Shown: piece after piece, positions 1-8,278 of the stretch | Numbering within the stretch: position 1 is the stretch's first letter | Layout of the letters: each line of letters opens with the position of its first letter | DNA from: Opitutia bacterium | GTDB lineage: Bacteria > Verrucomicrobiota > Verrucomicrobiia > Opitutales > Opitutaceae | Reading direction: 5' to 3' | Assembly: GCA_947474365.1 (NCBI GenBank) | Contig: CANJIU010000085.1 | Span: 1 to 43,779 of the forward strand | Length of the DNA: 43,779 nt | Made by a program: the position numbers and the translations under genes | The notes under the pieces: model-generated | The model's database searches: none | What the model saw: the letters and a program-made list of their open reading frames with translations, nothing else | What the model was told of the DNA's origin: nothing

Positions 1-40
1 GTTTCCCTTTCCCTCCATTCAGTTCGTCCATCCCTGCACT

Positions 41-856
41 CTAGCAATTCCATGCCGGACTGTCTTCACGTCCGAATTGAACGCTTACTTTTGTGTTCCC
101 TCCGGCTTCAATGACATGCTCGAGGAATGCCGTTTCGATACGCGTCCCCGTCTTGGCGTCTTTCGCAATCTTTCGCGTAACTGTCAGCCCCTGATATTCG
201 CCGACCATGACGACCTGTCCGGACTGCATTTCCGCGAACAGCGAATCAATTTGTGCCTGCGAAACGTGAAGGTGGCGGGTCTCTTCAGCCTCCGGATTTT
301 CGGCGACCCGAATTCGAAAACGAACCGGATCAACTCCGGGAAAATTCCACTGCACGGCGGTGTAAGGTTTGCGCAGCCAAACCTTCGGAAGAAACCACGT
401 TTCAGAAGTCGCCTTCACGCGATTGACAGGAACGCCCTCGAATCCGACACAGGCCCAGCGCCGCTGCCCGCGTGGCAATTCAGAGCGACCATGCTTGCGC
501 AAATACTTCGCCACGTAGCGCGCTTTGTCGGCGGGAATTCGCTTCACGTTGATGCGTCCGAAGCCGCAACGCATGGCGGCCTCTCGCACTTCGTTCACAT
601 CCCACCGTTGCGGCGTGACGCAGTGATAGTGCCACCGACCATTCTTGCTGCCGGCTTCAAGGACCCGGACGCAGGTTCGATCCGTCTCGACGTGCCATCG
701 AACGAACAATCGCCAACGACGCGCGGCCTCGGCAGGAGTGACGTCATCGGCAAACGTGTATGTCCACAGGAAGCAGCCGTCCACGACGTGAAAAAGATCT
801 TCGCGGAACAGGTGCTGGATTGAGAGTTCGCAGGCAGCTTTTGATAAATCGGGCAT
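41..856 (-). CDS. HUH-family rolling-circle replication initiator (phage/plasmid Rep-like)
   Basis: This 271-aa protein carries the hallmarks of a rolling-circle Rep endonuclease. An aromatic motif-I-like stretch, FLWTYTF, lies at about residues 29-35. A metal-binding HYH motif lies at 76-78 within RWHYHCVTP. Two tyrosines in a Y-x3-Y arrangement (Y114 and Y118 in YVAKYLRK) are the likely nicking residues. Such proteins cut one strand at an origin and stay covalently attached to start replication of filamentous or microvirus-like phages and small plasmids. The ATG at 854-856 was chosen because no other in-frame start gives motif I. No coat, morphogenesis or integrase gene is visible, so this could be the edge of an element continuing left of the window, or an orphan. 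A strong hairpin lies 40 bp upstream. The family call is inferred from motifs only. Confidence 0.72.
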   Translation of the reverse strand: MPDLSKAACELSIQHLFREDLFHVVDGCFLWTYTFADDVTPAEAARRWRLFVRWHVETDRTCVRVLEAGSKNGRWHYHCVTPQRWDVNEVREAAMRCGFGRINVKRIPADKARYVAKYLRKHGRSELPRGQRRWACVGFEGVPVNRVKATSETWFLPKVWLRKPYTAVQWNFPGVDPVRFRIRVAENPEAEETRHLHVSQAQIDSLFAEMQSGQVVMVGEYQGLTVTRKIAKDAKTGTRIETAFLEHVIEAGGNTKVSVQFGREDSPAWNC

Positions 857-895
857 AAATTGGTCCGTTACGTTGTTTCCTCTTATACAAGGTTA

Positions 896-936
896 GGGGG
901 CGGCAGGGCGCGCTGCGCGCGCCTCTGCCGTCCCCC
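896..936. repeat. Strong imperfect hairpin upstream of rep; candidate replication origin
   Basis: Two arms (896-912 and 918-936) can form about 17 base pairs with two single-base bulges (T924, T931) and a five-base loop, CTGCG. It sits 40 bp upstream of the Rep start codon. Between it and the gene is the short motif CTTATAC at about 881-888. Rolling-circle origins often combine a hairpin with a nick site close to rep, so this is a reasonable origin candidate. It could equally be a transcription terminator or regulatory hairpin; the run of C's rather than T's argues against a terminator. Confidence 0.4.
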
Positions 937-1100
937 CCAGCGCTTCTGTAAATCCGAGGTGTCCGGCGACGACCGGCTGCGCCTTTGTGCCGCTCGCCTT
1001 GTGGCGAGGCATCGGCACAATCGTCTCCCGAAACGCGCTGCTGTCTATCGGTGGTTTTCGCCCCGAAACGGCCGGTGTGTTTTTTCGTGTGCGATGTGCG

Positions 1101-1130
1101 TTGACGACGTCACAGACACGTGAATACAAT
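1101..1130 (+). promoter_or_regulatory. Sigma-70-type promoter for the tRNA-Gly-like unit
   Basis: TTGACG at 1101-1106 and TACAAT at 1125-1130 are separated by 18 bases. Each hexamer is one base from the sigma-70 consensus. Transcription would be expected to start about seven bases downstream, near 1137, just before the GCGGGCG at 1139 that opens the tRNA-like hairpin. No other plus-strand gene lies close enough to be its target. Confidence 0.6.
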
Positions 1131-1138
1131 AGGGTTAA

Positions 1139-1178
1139 GCGGGCGCAGAGACTAGTTCGAGTCTCTGCGCCCGCTCCA
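1139..1178 (+). ncRNA. tRNA-Gly-like minihelix lacking D and anticodon arms
   Basis: This 40-nt stretch begins GCGGGCG (1139-1145) and ends CGCCCGC-T-CCA (1168-1178), a perfect seven-pair acceptor stem with discriminator T and encoded CCA, as in bacterial tRNA-Gly. Between them is CAGAGACT-AGTTCG-AGTCTCTG, which includes the T-loop-like TTCGAGT. From memory, E. coli tRNA-Gly carries AGTTCGAGTCTC in its T arm, and the same 12 bases occur here. There is no D arm, anticodon arm or variable loop. The whole segment can fold as one 15-bp hairpin. It has its own promoter upstream and terminator downstream, so it is probably transcribed as an RNA of about 85 nt. It may be a deleted tRNA gene, an integration-site relic, or a minihelix RNA; plain hairpin coincidence is not excluded. 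Confidence 0.5.
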
Positions 1179-1190
1179 TTTCCACGGAAG

Positions 1191-1223
1191 CCCCGGTTGA
1201 CCTACGAGTTAACCGGGGTTTTT
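1191..1223 (+). terminator. Rho-independent terminator after the tRNA-like unit
   Basis: CCCCGGTTGA (1191-1200) pairs with TTAACCGGGG (1209-1218), about ten pairs including one G-T, around an eight-base loop. It is followed by TTTTT at 1219-1223. The orientation fits transcription from the 1101-1130 promoter. The minus strand of the same hairpin supplies the stop codon that ends the truncated sulfatase reading frame. Confidence 0.8.
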
Positions 1224-1535
1224 CGTTTCGGGGTTCTGCGGATAACGGCCGGTCACCATCGCGGCGCGAGCCGGCGTGCACACGACAGACGTGCCGCAGC
1301 AGCGCGTCGCGGTGCCCCCGAGCCGAGCAAATCAGTCCAGATTCGGGGTCTCTACCTTCACGCCAGGCCCCCAGACGTAGGCCTGCTCCTCCGGCAGCAA
1401 CGCTCGATCGCACCCCAGGGTGCGAAAGTTGTGCTCATCGGTCTGGATGACGACGAGATTGGGTCTGGAGTGGTCGGCCGCGTGGACCGAAGTCAGCGTC
1501 CCCAGCACCGAGGTGAGGACGAGGACCGATTTCAT
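1209..1535 (-). pseudogene. Truncated type I sulfatase with in-frame TGA
   Basis: The N-terminus has a signal peptide followed by RPNLVVIQTDEHN, the metal-binding start of a type I sulfatase. After TPNLD the frame meets TGA (1332-1334). Reading on in the same frame gives FARLGGTATRCC and then VVCTPARAAMVTGRYPQN, which contains the C-x-P-x-R site whose cysteine becomes formylglycine. The frame then runs into the terminator hairpin and stops at 1209, after only about 108 codons of an expected 450 or more. The 3' three quarters of the gene are missing. Its ATG overlaps the stop of the preceding sulfatase (ATGA, 1532-1535), so it was once the last gene of that operon. The lost residue at the TGA was probably Arg (CGA) or Trp (TGG). 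Confidence 0.85.
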
Positions 1536-2998
1536 TGGGTTTGTTTCCTCTTCCCCTTTTTTGCCGCGGCCGATCCCGATTTCTTGTCCGGATCGAAAGC
1601 CGGGTTCGGCGTTGGCATCAGCGCACCGACGTCCTTGCGCCAGGCGATGAGCTTTTCGTGCATCGCCTTCACCTTGTCCGGCTGCGCCGCCGCAAGATCA
1701 TGTTGTTCGCCGGGATCCTGCGGGAGGTGGTAGAGTTCGAGCGCCCCATCCTCAAACCACTCGATCAGCTTCCAGTCACCGTCGCGAATCGCACCGTGCG
1801 GCGGGGCGCCCGCGCCGTGATAATGGGGATAGTGCCAGAAGAGCGGTTGGGTGCGCCGGGCGGCCTCCCCCTTGAGCAGGGGCAGGAAACTGACGCCATC
1901 GAGATGCTGCCTCGGCCTCAATTCCATCCCCGCGAGTTGCAGCAGCGTGGGATAAAAATCCGTGCTGATCACCGGCGAATCGCAGATGCTGCCCGCTGGG
2001 GTGACGCCGGGCGCAACGACGATCATCGGCTCCCGCACTCCGCCCTCATACGGCCAGCCCTTGCCGGCGCGCAACGGCGCGTTAGAGGTGGGCGCACCCT
2101 TCTTGGAGGAAAGCCCGCCGTTGTCGGACATGAAGACGATGATGGTTTTCCGGGTAAGTCCGTTCTTTTCCACGGCCGCGATCACGCGGCCGATGGCGGT
2201 GTCGAGTTGCTCGAGCATCGCGGCATAGACCGGGTTGTTCTGTACGAGGAGCACCTGACTCGCGTGCTCTGGGGCGAACGCGTCCGCGGGAGCGCCTTGC
2301 GCTTTCTTCCGGTATTTCGCGACCAGATCCGCGCGGGCCCCGATGGGCAGATGCACCGCGAGAAACGGCAGGTAGGCGAAAAACGGTTTGTCCCGGTGTT
2401 CACCGATGAACTTCACCGCTTCATTGACGATCCGCTCGGTGGTTTTGGGATCATCCTTGCGGTCAGGCACTGGCAGGTCGGACTTGGGATAGAAAAACTG
2501 CGCGCCCTCTTTTCCCTCGGCACCGCTGGAGAGGTCGCTGGGAAAACCCTGCGCGCCGGGATAAAACTTGCCGCCCCCGAGATGCCACTTGCCGGCGAAG
2601 AACGTCGCGTAACCGCCCTCGCGCAGCGCTTCGGCAATCGTCACCTCTTCGAGCGGAAGATGGTCCGCGTTGGGCGCGGATTTCAGTTTTCCCGAGGCCG
2701 CCCCCGGAATAAAATCCGTGATGCCGAAACGCGGCGGATATTTCCCCGTCATGATGCTGCCCCGCGTGGGCGAGCACACGGCACACGCCGCATAGCCCTG
2801 CGTGAAGCGCATCCCGCGCTGCGCCAGCGCGTCAATGTTCGGCGTCTCGTAGAACGTCTTCGGGTTGTAGCAGCCCACGTCCATATAGCCGAGATCGTCG
2901 GCGAGGATGAAGACGATGTTGGGTCTCTCCGGACCGGCGGCCCAGCCGCGGGTGATCGCGAGCGCCCACGCGATCCAAAGCACATATCGGGTTTTCAT
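1532..2998 (-). CDS. Type I sulfatase (arylsulfatase-like), exported
   Basis: This protein of about 488 aa hydrolyses a sulfate ester, probably on a carbohydrate. An N-terminal signal peptide precedes RPNIVFILADDLGY, whose two aspartates bind Ca2+. The activation site CSPTR lies at about residues 75-79; its cysteine must be converted to formylglycine by a maturase not encoded here. Further sulfatase blocks are GKWHLGG (about 140) and SDNGG (about 290). The family is normally 450-550 aa, so it is full length. The ATG at 2996-2998 is preferred over an upstream TTG because it overlaps the previous gene's stop as ATGA. Its own TGA overlaps the next start in the same way, pointing to translational coupling. 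The substrate cannot be told from sequence alone. Confidence 0.92.
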   Translation of the reverse strand: MKTRYVLWIAWALAITRGWAAGPERPNIVFILADDLGYMDVGCYNPKTFYETPNIDALAQRGMRFTQGYAACAVCSPTRGSIMTGKYPPRFGITDFIPGAASGKLKSAPNADHLPLEEVTIAEALREGGYATFFAGKWHLGGGKFYPGAQGFPSDLSSGAEGKEGAQFFYPKSDLPVPDRKDDPKTTERIVNEAVKFIGEHRDKPFFAYLPFLAVHLPIGARADLVAKYRKKAQGAPADAFAPEHASQVLLVQNNPVYAAMLEQLDTAIGRVIAAVEKNGLTRKTIIVFMSDNGGLSSKKGAPTSNAPLRAGKGWPYEGGVREPMIVVAPGVTPAGSICDSPVISTDFYPTLLQLAGMELRPRQHLDGVSFLPLLKGEAARRTQPLFWHYPHYHGAGAPPHGAIRDGDWKLIEWFEDGALELYHLPQDPGEQHDLAAAQPDKVKAMHEKLIAWRKDVGALMPTPNPAFDPDKKSGSAAAKKGKRKQTQ

Positions 2999-4500
2999 CG
3001 GCAATGGTTGTCGGCCAACTCAGTCGAAAGTCGCATCGCCGCCAGCGCCATCTCGCGCCGGCGCTCGCTCTCGGGCTTGCCGGAATTGCTGCTGACGCCG
3101 CGCTTGCGCTTCGCTTTGCCCTCGGCCCCGGGCAGCGACAGATCGAAATCGTTTTTCTGCGCGTCGCCTGGTGTGCTGCGCCCGCGATCGATGGTGGCCT
3201 GCATCAGCGTGGTCAGCCTGGCCGCGACGTCGCGATTCGCCGCGAGCACGTCGTTTGTCTCCCCCAGGTCCTCGGCGAGATTGAAAAGCTCCCGCTTCCC
3301 CGTGGTGTGAAAAATCGCCTTCCACGGGCCCTGGCGGATGGCCAGGTCGCCGGCCGCGGACTGATGCACGGTGGCTTCGCGCCCGCCGTTCCTGGCCGTG
3401 CCGGCAAACTCCGCGAGCAGGCTCACGCTGTCCTCGCCGGCGTTGGCGGGCAGCTTCGCACCGATGATTTCCGCCGCGGTGGCCATCAGATCGGTGAGGC
3501 AGACCGTGTGATCATTCCGCGAGCCAGGCGTCACCTTTCCCGGCCAGCGCGCGATGAACGGCACGCGGTGCCCGCCCTCGTAAATGCTGCGCTTCGATTC
3601 GCGCAGCGGCGCGTAGGCCCGGTGCTCCGCGCCGTTGTCGCTCGTCGCGATGACCAGGGTGTTGTCGGCAAAATGATTGCGCTCCAGCGCCTCGAGGAGT
3701 TGCCCGAGCATGGCGTCGCCCTGGTAGAGCCAGTCGCCGTAGTTCGGATCCTTCTTCACGAGATCCTGCGCGCCGCTTTTTCCCACATAGTCCGCCGCCG
3801 GCACGATTGGCTCGTGCGGGATGCCCAGCGGAAAATAGAGGAAGAACGGTTTCTCCTGCTTTTGCTGACCGATCCACTCGACCGCCTTCCTGATCATCCG
3901 CGGTTGGTTTTCCACGGCCTCGACGTGCGCCACCACCTCGTCCTGCTCGATGATCGTGCCGATATTCCGCGCATGGGTGAAGCCTTGGAAATAGTCGAAA
4001 CCCAGCGCGGTCGGCCCGCCCGTCAATTTTGCACCGAGAGTAACCTCCTTTTCCGTGCCGGGTTTTCCGTCCACCCAGTTCAGGCCGAGGTGCCACTTGC
4101 CGATGCACGCGGTCGCGTAGCCGTGCTGCTTGAGCAGCGACGCCACCGTGAAACGGCCCGCCGGAATGATCGGCTTTGAAAATGTCGTCAACACTCCGAA
4201 TTGCCCGATGCGCGACGGGTAACGCCCGGTGAGCACGCCGTAACGGGTGGGCGTGCAGACCGCCGCGCCCGAGTGCGCGTCCGTAAACCGCATCCCCTGC
4301 TGCGCCAGCCGATCGAGGTTCGGCGTGCGCAAGGCGGAGCCACCGTTGTAACTCGGCGGCTGCCCGAAGCCCATGTCGTCGAACAAAACAAAGACGATGT
4401 TCGGTTTTGCCTCGATGGCGTGCACCGGGGCCAGAGGGGCCAGCGCCCAAACGGCACCGAGCAGAAACGCGAACAGGCAGGGCGTTTTGATTGGTTTCAT
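2995..4500 (-). CDS. Type I sulfatase (arylsulfatase A-like), exported
   Basis: This protein of about 501 aa starts with a signal peptide (MKPIKTPCLF... to VHA) and then KPNIVFVLFDDMGFG, the metal-binding block. The formylglycine motif is CTPTR at about residues 82-86, followed by LTGRYPSR. GKWHLG and SDNGAEHR match the other conserved sulfatase blocks. It is different enough from the neighbouring sulfatase to suggest another linkage or sugar. The C-terminal tail is basic (GKAKRKRG). It follows the cytochrome/dehydrogenase gene by about 85 bases and overlaps the next sulfatase by four. The ATG at 4498-4500 is preferred because the upstream in-frame start adds five residues before the signal peptide. 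Confidence 0.92.
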   Translation of the reverse strand: MKPIKTPCLFAFLLGAVWALAPLAPVHAIEAKPNIVFVLFDDMGFGQPPSYNGGSALRTPNLDRLAQQGMRFTDAHSGAAVCTPTRYGVLTGRYPSRIGQFGVLTTFSKPIIPAGRFTVASLLKQHGYATACIGKWHLGLNWVDGKPGTEKEVTLGAKLTGGPTALGFDYFQGFTHARNIGTIIEQDEVVAHVEAVENQPRMIRKAVEWIGQQKQEKPFFLYFPLGIPHEPIVPAADYVGKSGAQDLVKKDPNYGDWLYQGDAMLGQLLEALERNHFADNTLVIATSDNGAEHRAYAPLRESKRSIYEGGHRVPFIARWPGKVTPGSRNDHTVCLTDLMATAAEIIGAKLPANAGEDSVSLLAEFAGTARNGGREATVHQSAAGDLAIRQGPWKAIFHTTGKRELFNLAEDLGETNDVLAANRDVAARLTTLMQATIDRGRSTPGDAQKNDFDLSLPGAEGKAKRKRGVSSNSGKPESERRREMALAAMRLSTELADNHCR

Positions 4501-4584
4501 GAAGTTAAGGCGCACTCGTACTGGAGGGAAAGAGAGGAGGGAGAGTTGAAGGACGGCAATCGGCCGGAGCGGGACGGCCGACTC

Positions 4585-7305
4585 TTACAGGGTCTGCAGG
4601 TAGGTCGCGAGGTCGGCAAGATCCTGGGCGGTCAGGCCCAGTTGCTCGGCGGAAAACATCAGTGATTTGAAGCGGTTCAGTCGCATCGTTCTGATCCGAT
4701 CGCGCGGGATGAGTTGGGCGACGCCGCCCATCGATTCAATCATCACGGGATCACTCAGGCTGCTCACCACCCCGTCGATCACGCCGCCGTCTTTCAGCTC
4801 CACGTGCGTGAGCTCGAAGCCGTGGGCGATGTCCTGGGACGGAAAAACGACGGCGGTGATAAACGACTCCACGCCCTGATCCTTCACCCAGCCGCTCAGA
4901 TCGGGTCCGAACGCGACCCCGTTGCCCTCGATCCGATGGCACATGATGCAGCGGGCGGCCTGCGTCTTCCCGCGCGCGCGATCGCCCCTGAGCCGGGCGA
5001 TCTCGGCGGGCGGCGGAAGCTGCGAGGCCTTCGGCACGTCCGGCGGGGCCCCGATGGACTGAAGCACGACCTTCTCCGGATCGTAGATCCCGCGTTGCTT
5101 GAGAATTTCCCGCGTGCCGAAGGCCTTCCAATGATCGAGGCCGCGATTGAAGAGCCACCAAATCGCCTGCGCCTTGATCGCCTCGTCCTTCCCCGCGGCG
5201 AAATCGCCGATGGCCGCGACGGCTTCGCGGTTGCCGATGAACGCGAGCGTGTCAAACGCGAGCCGGCGCTCCGCCGCCGTCAGCGAAGCGTCGCGGGTGC
5301 GCTGAATCAACCCGGGCACGGCTGCGGGCGGGAGCAGCCGCCACGTGATGCGCGCGAACGCGGGCGACCACGAGAGGCCGCTCGATTGCGTCCGCGCGAG
5401 TTCGGCCCAAACCCCAGACTCGATGCCGAGGGCGGCCATGCCACAGGCTTCGAGCAAGGTGCGGTCGGCGGCGGCGTCGAACTGGGCGAAGAGTTTGACT
5501 ACGAGGTCGTGTTTCTTCGCCCCGTCGACATCGCGCAGGGGAATGGCGACTTCACGCCGAACCGCGGGGCTGGGGTCGCTCACCAGTTCGCTGGCCAGCG
5601 ACAGAACATCGGCGCCGGCGTTCCGCAATGCGCGGAAGGCGAGCAGACGCTGCTCGGCGTCGGGATGCCGCAGGCGTTCACGGCAAAGAGCGACACCCTT
5701 TTCGCCGAGCAGCGGCAGGAGCCACACGGCGCGCGCACTAATCCAGCGATTCGGATCGGCGAGCACGGCTTGAACCGCGGGCAGCGCCTTCCCACCGGCG
5801 GCCTTTAGGGCGGTGAATCCGGAATAGCGCACGTTGGTCGCAGGGCTTTTCAGCCGCGCGACCGCATCGGCGATCGCGTCGCCCGTCGGCCGGGCGATGG
5901 CCGGTTTGAAACCACGTGGCGCAATCCGGTAAATGGTGCCCGACATGCTTTCATCGTTGTCCGCGTGACCGCCGACGCGGTTGTCGAACCAGTCGGCCAC
6001 GTAGAGGGCGCCGTCGGCGCCGATCATCACATCGGACGGGCGAAACAGGAGGTTCTTCTTGCTGGCGAGCATTTCGGAACGAGGGCCGAGTTCGACGGCG
6101 GCGCCGCGGCCGAGCCTGGGGCGATAGCTGAAAATCACGCGCTGACGCGCCTCGGCGCTGAGCAACGTGCCCTCGTACTTCGCGGGCAATGCGCCATTCT
6201 CATAGATCGCGATGCCGGTCGGGGCGCCGGCGCCGTAGACGTCTCCCGACGGGAGCGAGCCGGGATCCTCCTGCCGCCAATGGGCGGTTTGCACTGTCTG
6301 GCCGGGGCGCTTGTCGGCATTCCACACGCGCTGGCCATCCTTGGAGAAATAGCCGAGGTAACCGCCTTCCATCAGCCAGGTGTTGCGGCACGAACCCTGG
6401 TCATCGTTGTCGTTTTGAAACATGTCGCCGAAGGACGAGAGGCAATGCTCGTAACTGTTGCGAAACCCGTGGCCGACGATTTGCACGCCGGAGCCGTCCG
6501 GGTTCATGCGACCGATCGCGCCCGCCAACCAGACCTTTCCGTCGTCGCTCGGCTTGCCGGCGTAGTCCAGCGGGTTGTTGAACCAAATCGGGTTGCCGGC
6601 GCCGTTTTTGTAATAAGTGCCGCCCAGCCGGAAGGTGCGCCCGTCCTTGTCCGTGACGAGCGCGCCGCAATTGCCCTCGTTGATATACCATTTGCCATCC
6701 GGCCCCGCCATCGTCGCGTGCAGGCTGTGGTCGTGGTTCTTCGCGTTGAAGCCGGTGAGAATTTCTTCGCGCCGATCCACGGCCGGGTCGAATTTCCCGT
6801 CGCGATTCACGTCGGTGTAGACGATGATGCTCGGTGGCTGGGCGACGACGATCTGGTTGTCGAAAACGCTCACTCCGAGCGGGGCAACGAGACCCTTCTC
6901 CTGCACGAAGGTGTGCGACGTGTCGGCGCGACCGTCGCCGTTGGTGTCCTCGAGGACCACGATGCGGTCGCCTTCCGGCCGGCGCAGCTCATGGCTGCGA
7001 TAGTTCACGCCTTCCGCCACGTAGATGCGTCCCGCCGCATCGGTGTCCAGGTTGGTGGGGTTGGAGAGCAAAGGGGTCGTGGCCCAGACCGTGATCTCGA
7101 GATCGTCGGGCAGCGTGAAATCCGTCACGGGAACATGTTTCGGCCGCGAATCCGAAATGTCCGGCAGGTTGGCGAAGGCCGGATTGGTCGGGGCCGCGGC
7201 CCTCTTCTTGCCGCCGGATTTTTTGATGTCCGCGGCCAGGGCGACGGTCGCGAGCAGGCAGGCGACGAGTCCGAGCCGGATGGAGGATTTGTTTCGATGC
7301 TTCAT
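4585..7305 (-). CDS. PVC-type membrane-bound dehydrogenase with HEAT repeats and C-terminal cytochrome c domain
   Basis: This exported protein of about 906 aa combines three parts. After a signal peptide comes a beta-propeller-like domain (about residues 60-460) related to glucose/sorbosone dehydrogenases, with calcium-loop-like DTNGDGRADT and DVNRDGKFD. An alpha-helical HEAT-like region follows (about 480-760). A C-terminal cytochrome c domain has the haem motif CIMCH followed by GPDLSGW. This arrangement is typical of Planctomycetota and Verrucomicrobiota, where such proteins are numerous and mostly uncharacterised. They are thought to oxidise sugars or related compounds in the periplasm and pass electrons to the haem. 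Its place at the head of a sulfatase operon suggests action on the same glycan. The ATG at 7303-7305 places the signal peptide correctly. Confidence 0.88.
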   Translation of the reverse strand: MKHRNKSSIRLGLVACLLATVALAADIKKSGGKKRAAAPTNPAFANLPDISDSRPKHVPVTDFTLPDDLEITVWATTPLLSNPTNLDTDAAGRIYVAEGVNYRSHELRRPEGDRIVVLEDTNGDGRADTSHTFVQEKGLVAPLGVSVFDNQIVVAQPPSIIVYTDVNRDGKFDPAVDRREEILTGFNAKNHDHSLHATMAGPDGKWYINEGNCGALVTDKDGRTFRLGGTYYKNGAGNPIWFNNPLDYAGKPSDDGKVWLAGAIGRMNPDGSGVQIVGHGFRNSYEHCLSSFGDMFQNDNDDQGSCRNTWLMEGGYLGYFSKDGQRVWNADKRPGQTVQTAHWRQEDPGSLPSGDVYGAGAPTGIAIYENGALPAKYEGTLLSAEARQRVIFSYRPRLGRGAAVELGPRSEMLASKKNLLFRPSDVMIGADGALYVADWFDNRVGGHADNDESMSGTIYRIAPRGFKPAIARPTGDAIADAVARLKSPATNVRYSGFTALKAAGGKALPAVQAVLADPNRWISARAVWLLPLLGEKGVALCRERLRHPDAEQRLLAFRALRNAGADVLSLASELVSDPSPAVRREVAIPLRDVDGAKKHDLVVKLFAQFDAAADRTLLEACGMAALGIESGVWAELARTQSSGLSWSPAFARITWRLLPPAAVPGLIQRTRDASLTAAERRLAFDTLAFIGNREAVAAIGDFAAGKDEAIKAQAIWWLFNRGLDHWKAFGTREILKQRGIYDPEKVVLQSIGAPPDVPKASQLPPPAEIARLRGDRARGKTQAARCIMCHRIEGNGVAFGPDLSGWVKDQGVESFITAVVFPSQDIAHGFELTHVELKDGGVIDGVVSSLSDPVMIESMGGVAQLIPRDRIRTMRLNRFKSLMFSAEQLGLTAQDLADLATYLQTL

Positions 7306-7419
7306 GGAAAGACGTGATGGCCGTGACTGACGAGGTGAGGAGGACGTTATGAGGCGCTTCGACGGCACAAAGGAAAATCGAACCGACGCCCCGGAGCAGT
7401 GCCGTCGTCGAGCGGTTTT

Positions 7420-7957
7420 TCATCGAGGCGTTTTGGACGGCGTTGGACCTCCAGAACGGGGACGACCTAGCAATCGTCGAGGCCTTCCGGCGCGCATCCT
7501 AGGAGCCGCTCCTTCTGCGAGGGCCTGGGGGCTTGAGCGCGTATTCTGCTCCGAGCGAGAGCCGATTTTCGACCAGGCGTCGCCCCCCCCCCTGACGCAG
7601 CACGCTCTCACCCGGTCCGCGACCTCGTCGAAGCACGGCAATCGCTCGCCGGTCCATTCGTCCATGAAGTTCACCCGATTAACCTCGATCATGACCGAGT
7701 GGACGGCGGGGTTCGTTCGGTAAAACTCCACCGGCACAATCGCCCCGGCGAATGGCGTGTTCAACGCCACGCTGAACCCCGCGACGGCGAATGCCGCCAT
7801 GAACGCGTCCACAACTGCGGTTGGCGTGTGGAACTTGTCGGTGCCGATGCAGATGTCCGGGCGGGCACGGTCTTGCACCAATTCGTCGGGAAGTGGGCGG
7901 GAGGGGAAACTGTGGGTGTCGAGGAGCAAAACGGTCCCTGACTCCTGCAACGACTCG
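7420..7957 (-). pseudogene. 5'-truncated N-formylglutamate amidohydrolase remnant
   Basis: The minus-strand frame encodes the C-terminal half of the N-formylglutamate amidohydrolase family. TVLLLDTHSFPSRPLPDE matches the core block and is followed by ICIGTDKFHTP, GFSVALNTPFAGAIVP and HSVMIEVNR...MDEWTG. The N-terminal part, including the usual first metal-binding block, is absent because the frame abuts an unrelated HsdR remnant on the other strand near 7957. After about 7590 the reading frame runs on into sequence I cannot relate to the family. The family removes formate from N-formylglutamate in histidine breakdown, or acts on similar N-formyl compounds. No start codon with a ribosome site is visible, so it is probably dead. 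Confidence 0.7.
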
Positions 7958-8269
7958 GAGATCCTCGACGTGCCGTTTGCCTACAGCTCCAACGGCGACG
8001 CCTTTCTGGAGCACGACCGCACGGTCGCCACCGGCACGGTCACGCGCGAAATCCCCCTCGATCAATTACCCTCTCCCGCCGAACTCTGGGCCCGCTACTG
8101 CGCCGCCAAGGGCTACAATTCCCGCCAGACGGTCGTCGCCACCCAGGATTACTACGACGACGGCACCCGCAAGTCTCCCCGCTACTATCCGCTCTGCCCG
8201 GAGGTGAAACCGCTGACCGACGCCGTCACCATGATCGACAACGATTCCAACGGCTGCTTCTTCAGCTAA
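7958..8269 (+). pseudogene. Fragment of type I restriction enzyme R subunit (HsdR)
   Basis: From 7958 the plus strand reads EILDVPFAYSSNGDAFLEHD and then REIPLDQLPSPAELWARYCAAKG and QDYYDDGTRKSPRYY. These match a continuous piece of HsdR just before and at the start of its helicase domain. Only about 80 of roughly 800-1000 residues remain. After about 8192 the frame continues for 25 codons without HsdR similarity before the stop at 8267-8269. The upstream junction with the N-formylglutamate amidohydrolase remnant is abrupt. No HsdM or HsdS is present. This is a relic of a lost restriction-modification system. Confidence 0.7.
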
Positions 8270-8278
8270 ACCGTCGTC

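Noticed and set aside
893..1012. Small minus-strand gene upstream of rep
   Set aside because: Its C-terminal codons come from the hairpin, which makes an alanine/arginine-rich tail, and no ribosome site is visible.
1535..3310. 591-codon plus-strand open frame opposite the sulfatases
   Set aside because: Shadow of the sulfatase genes; sequence composition is not protein-like.
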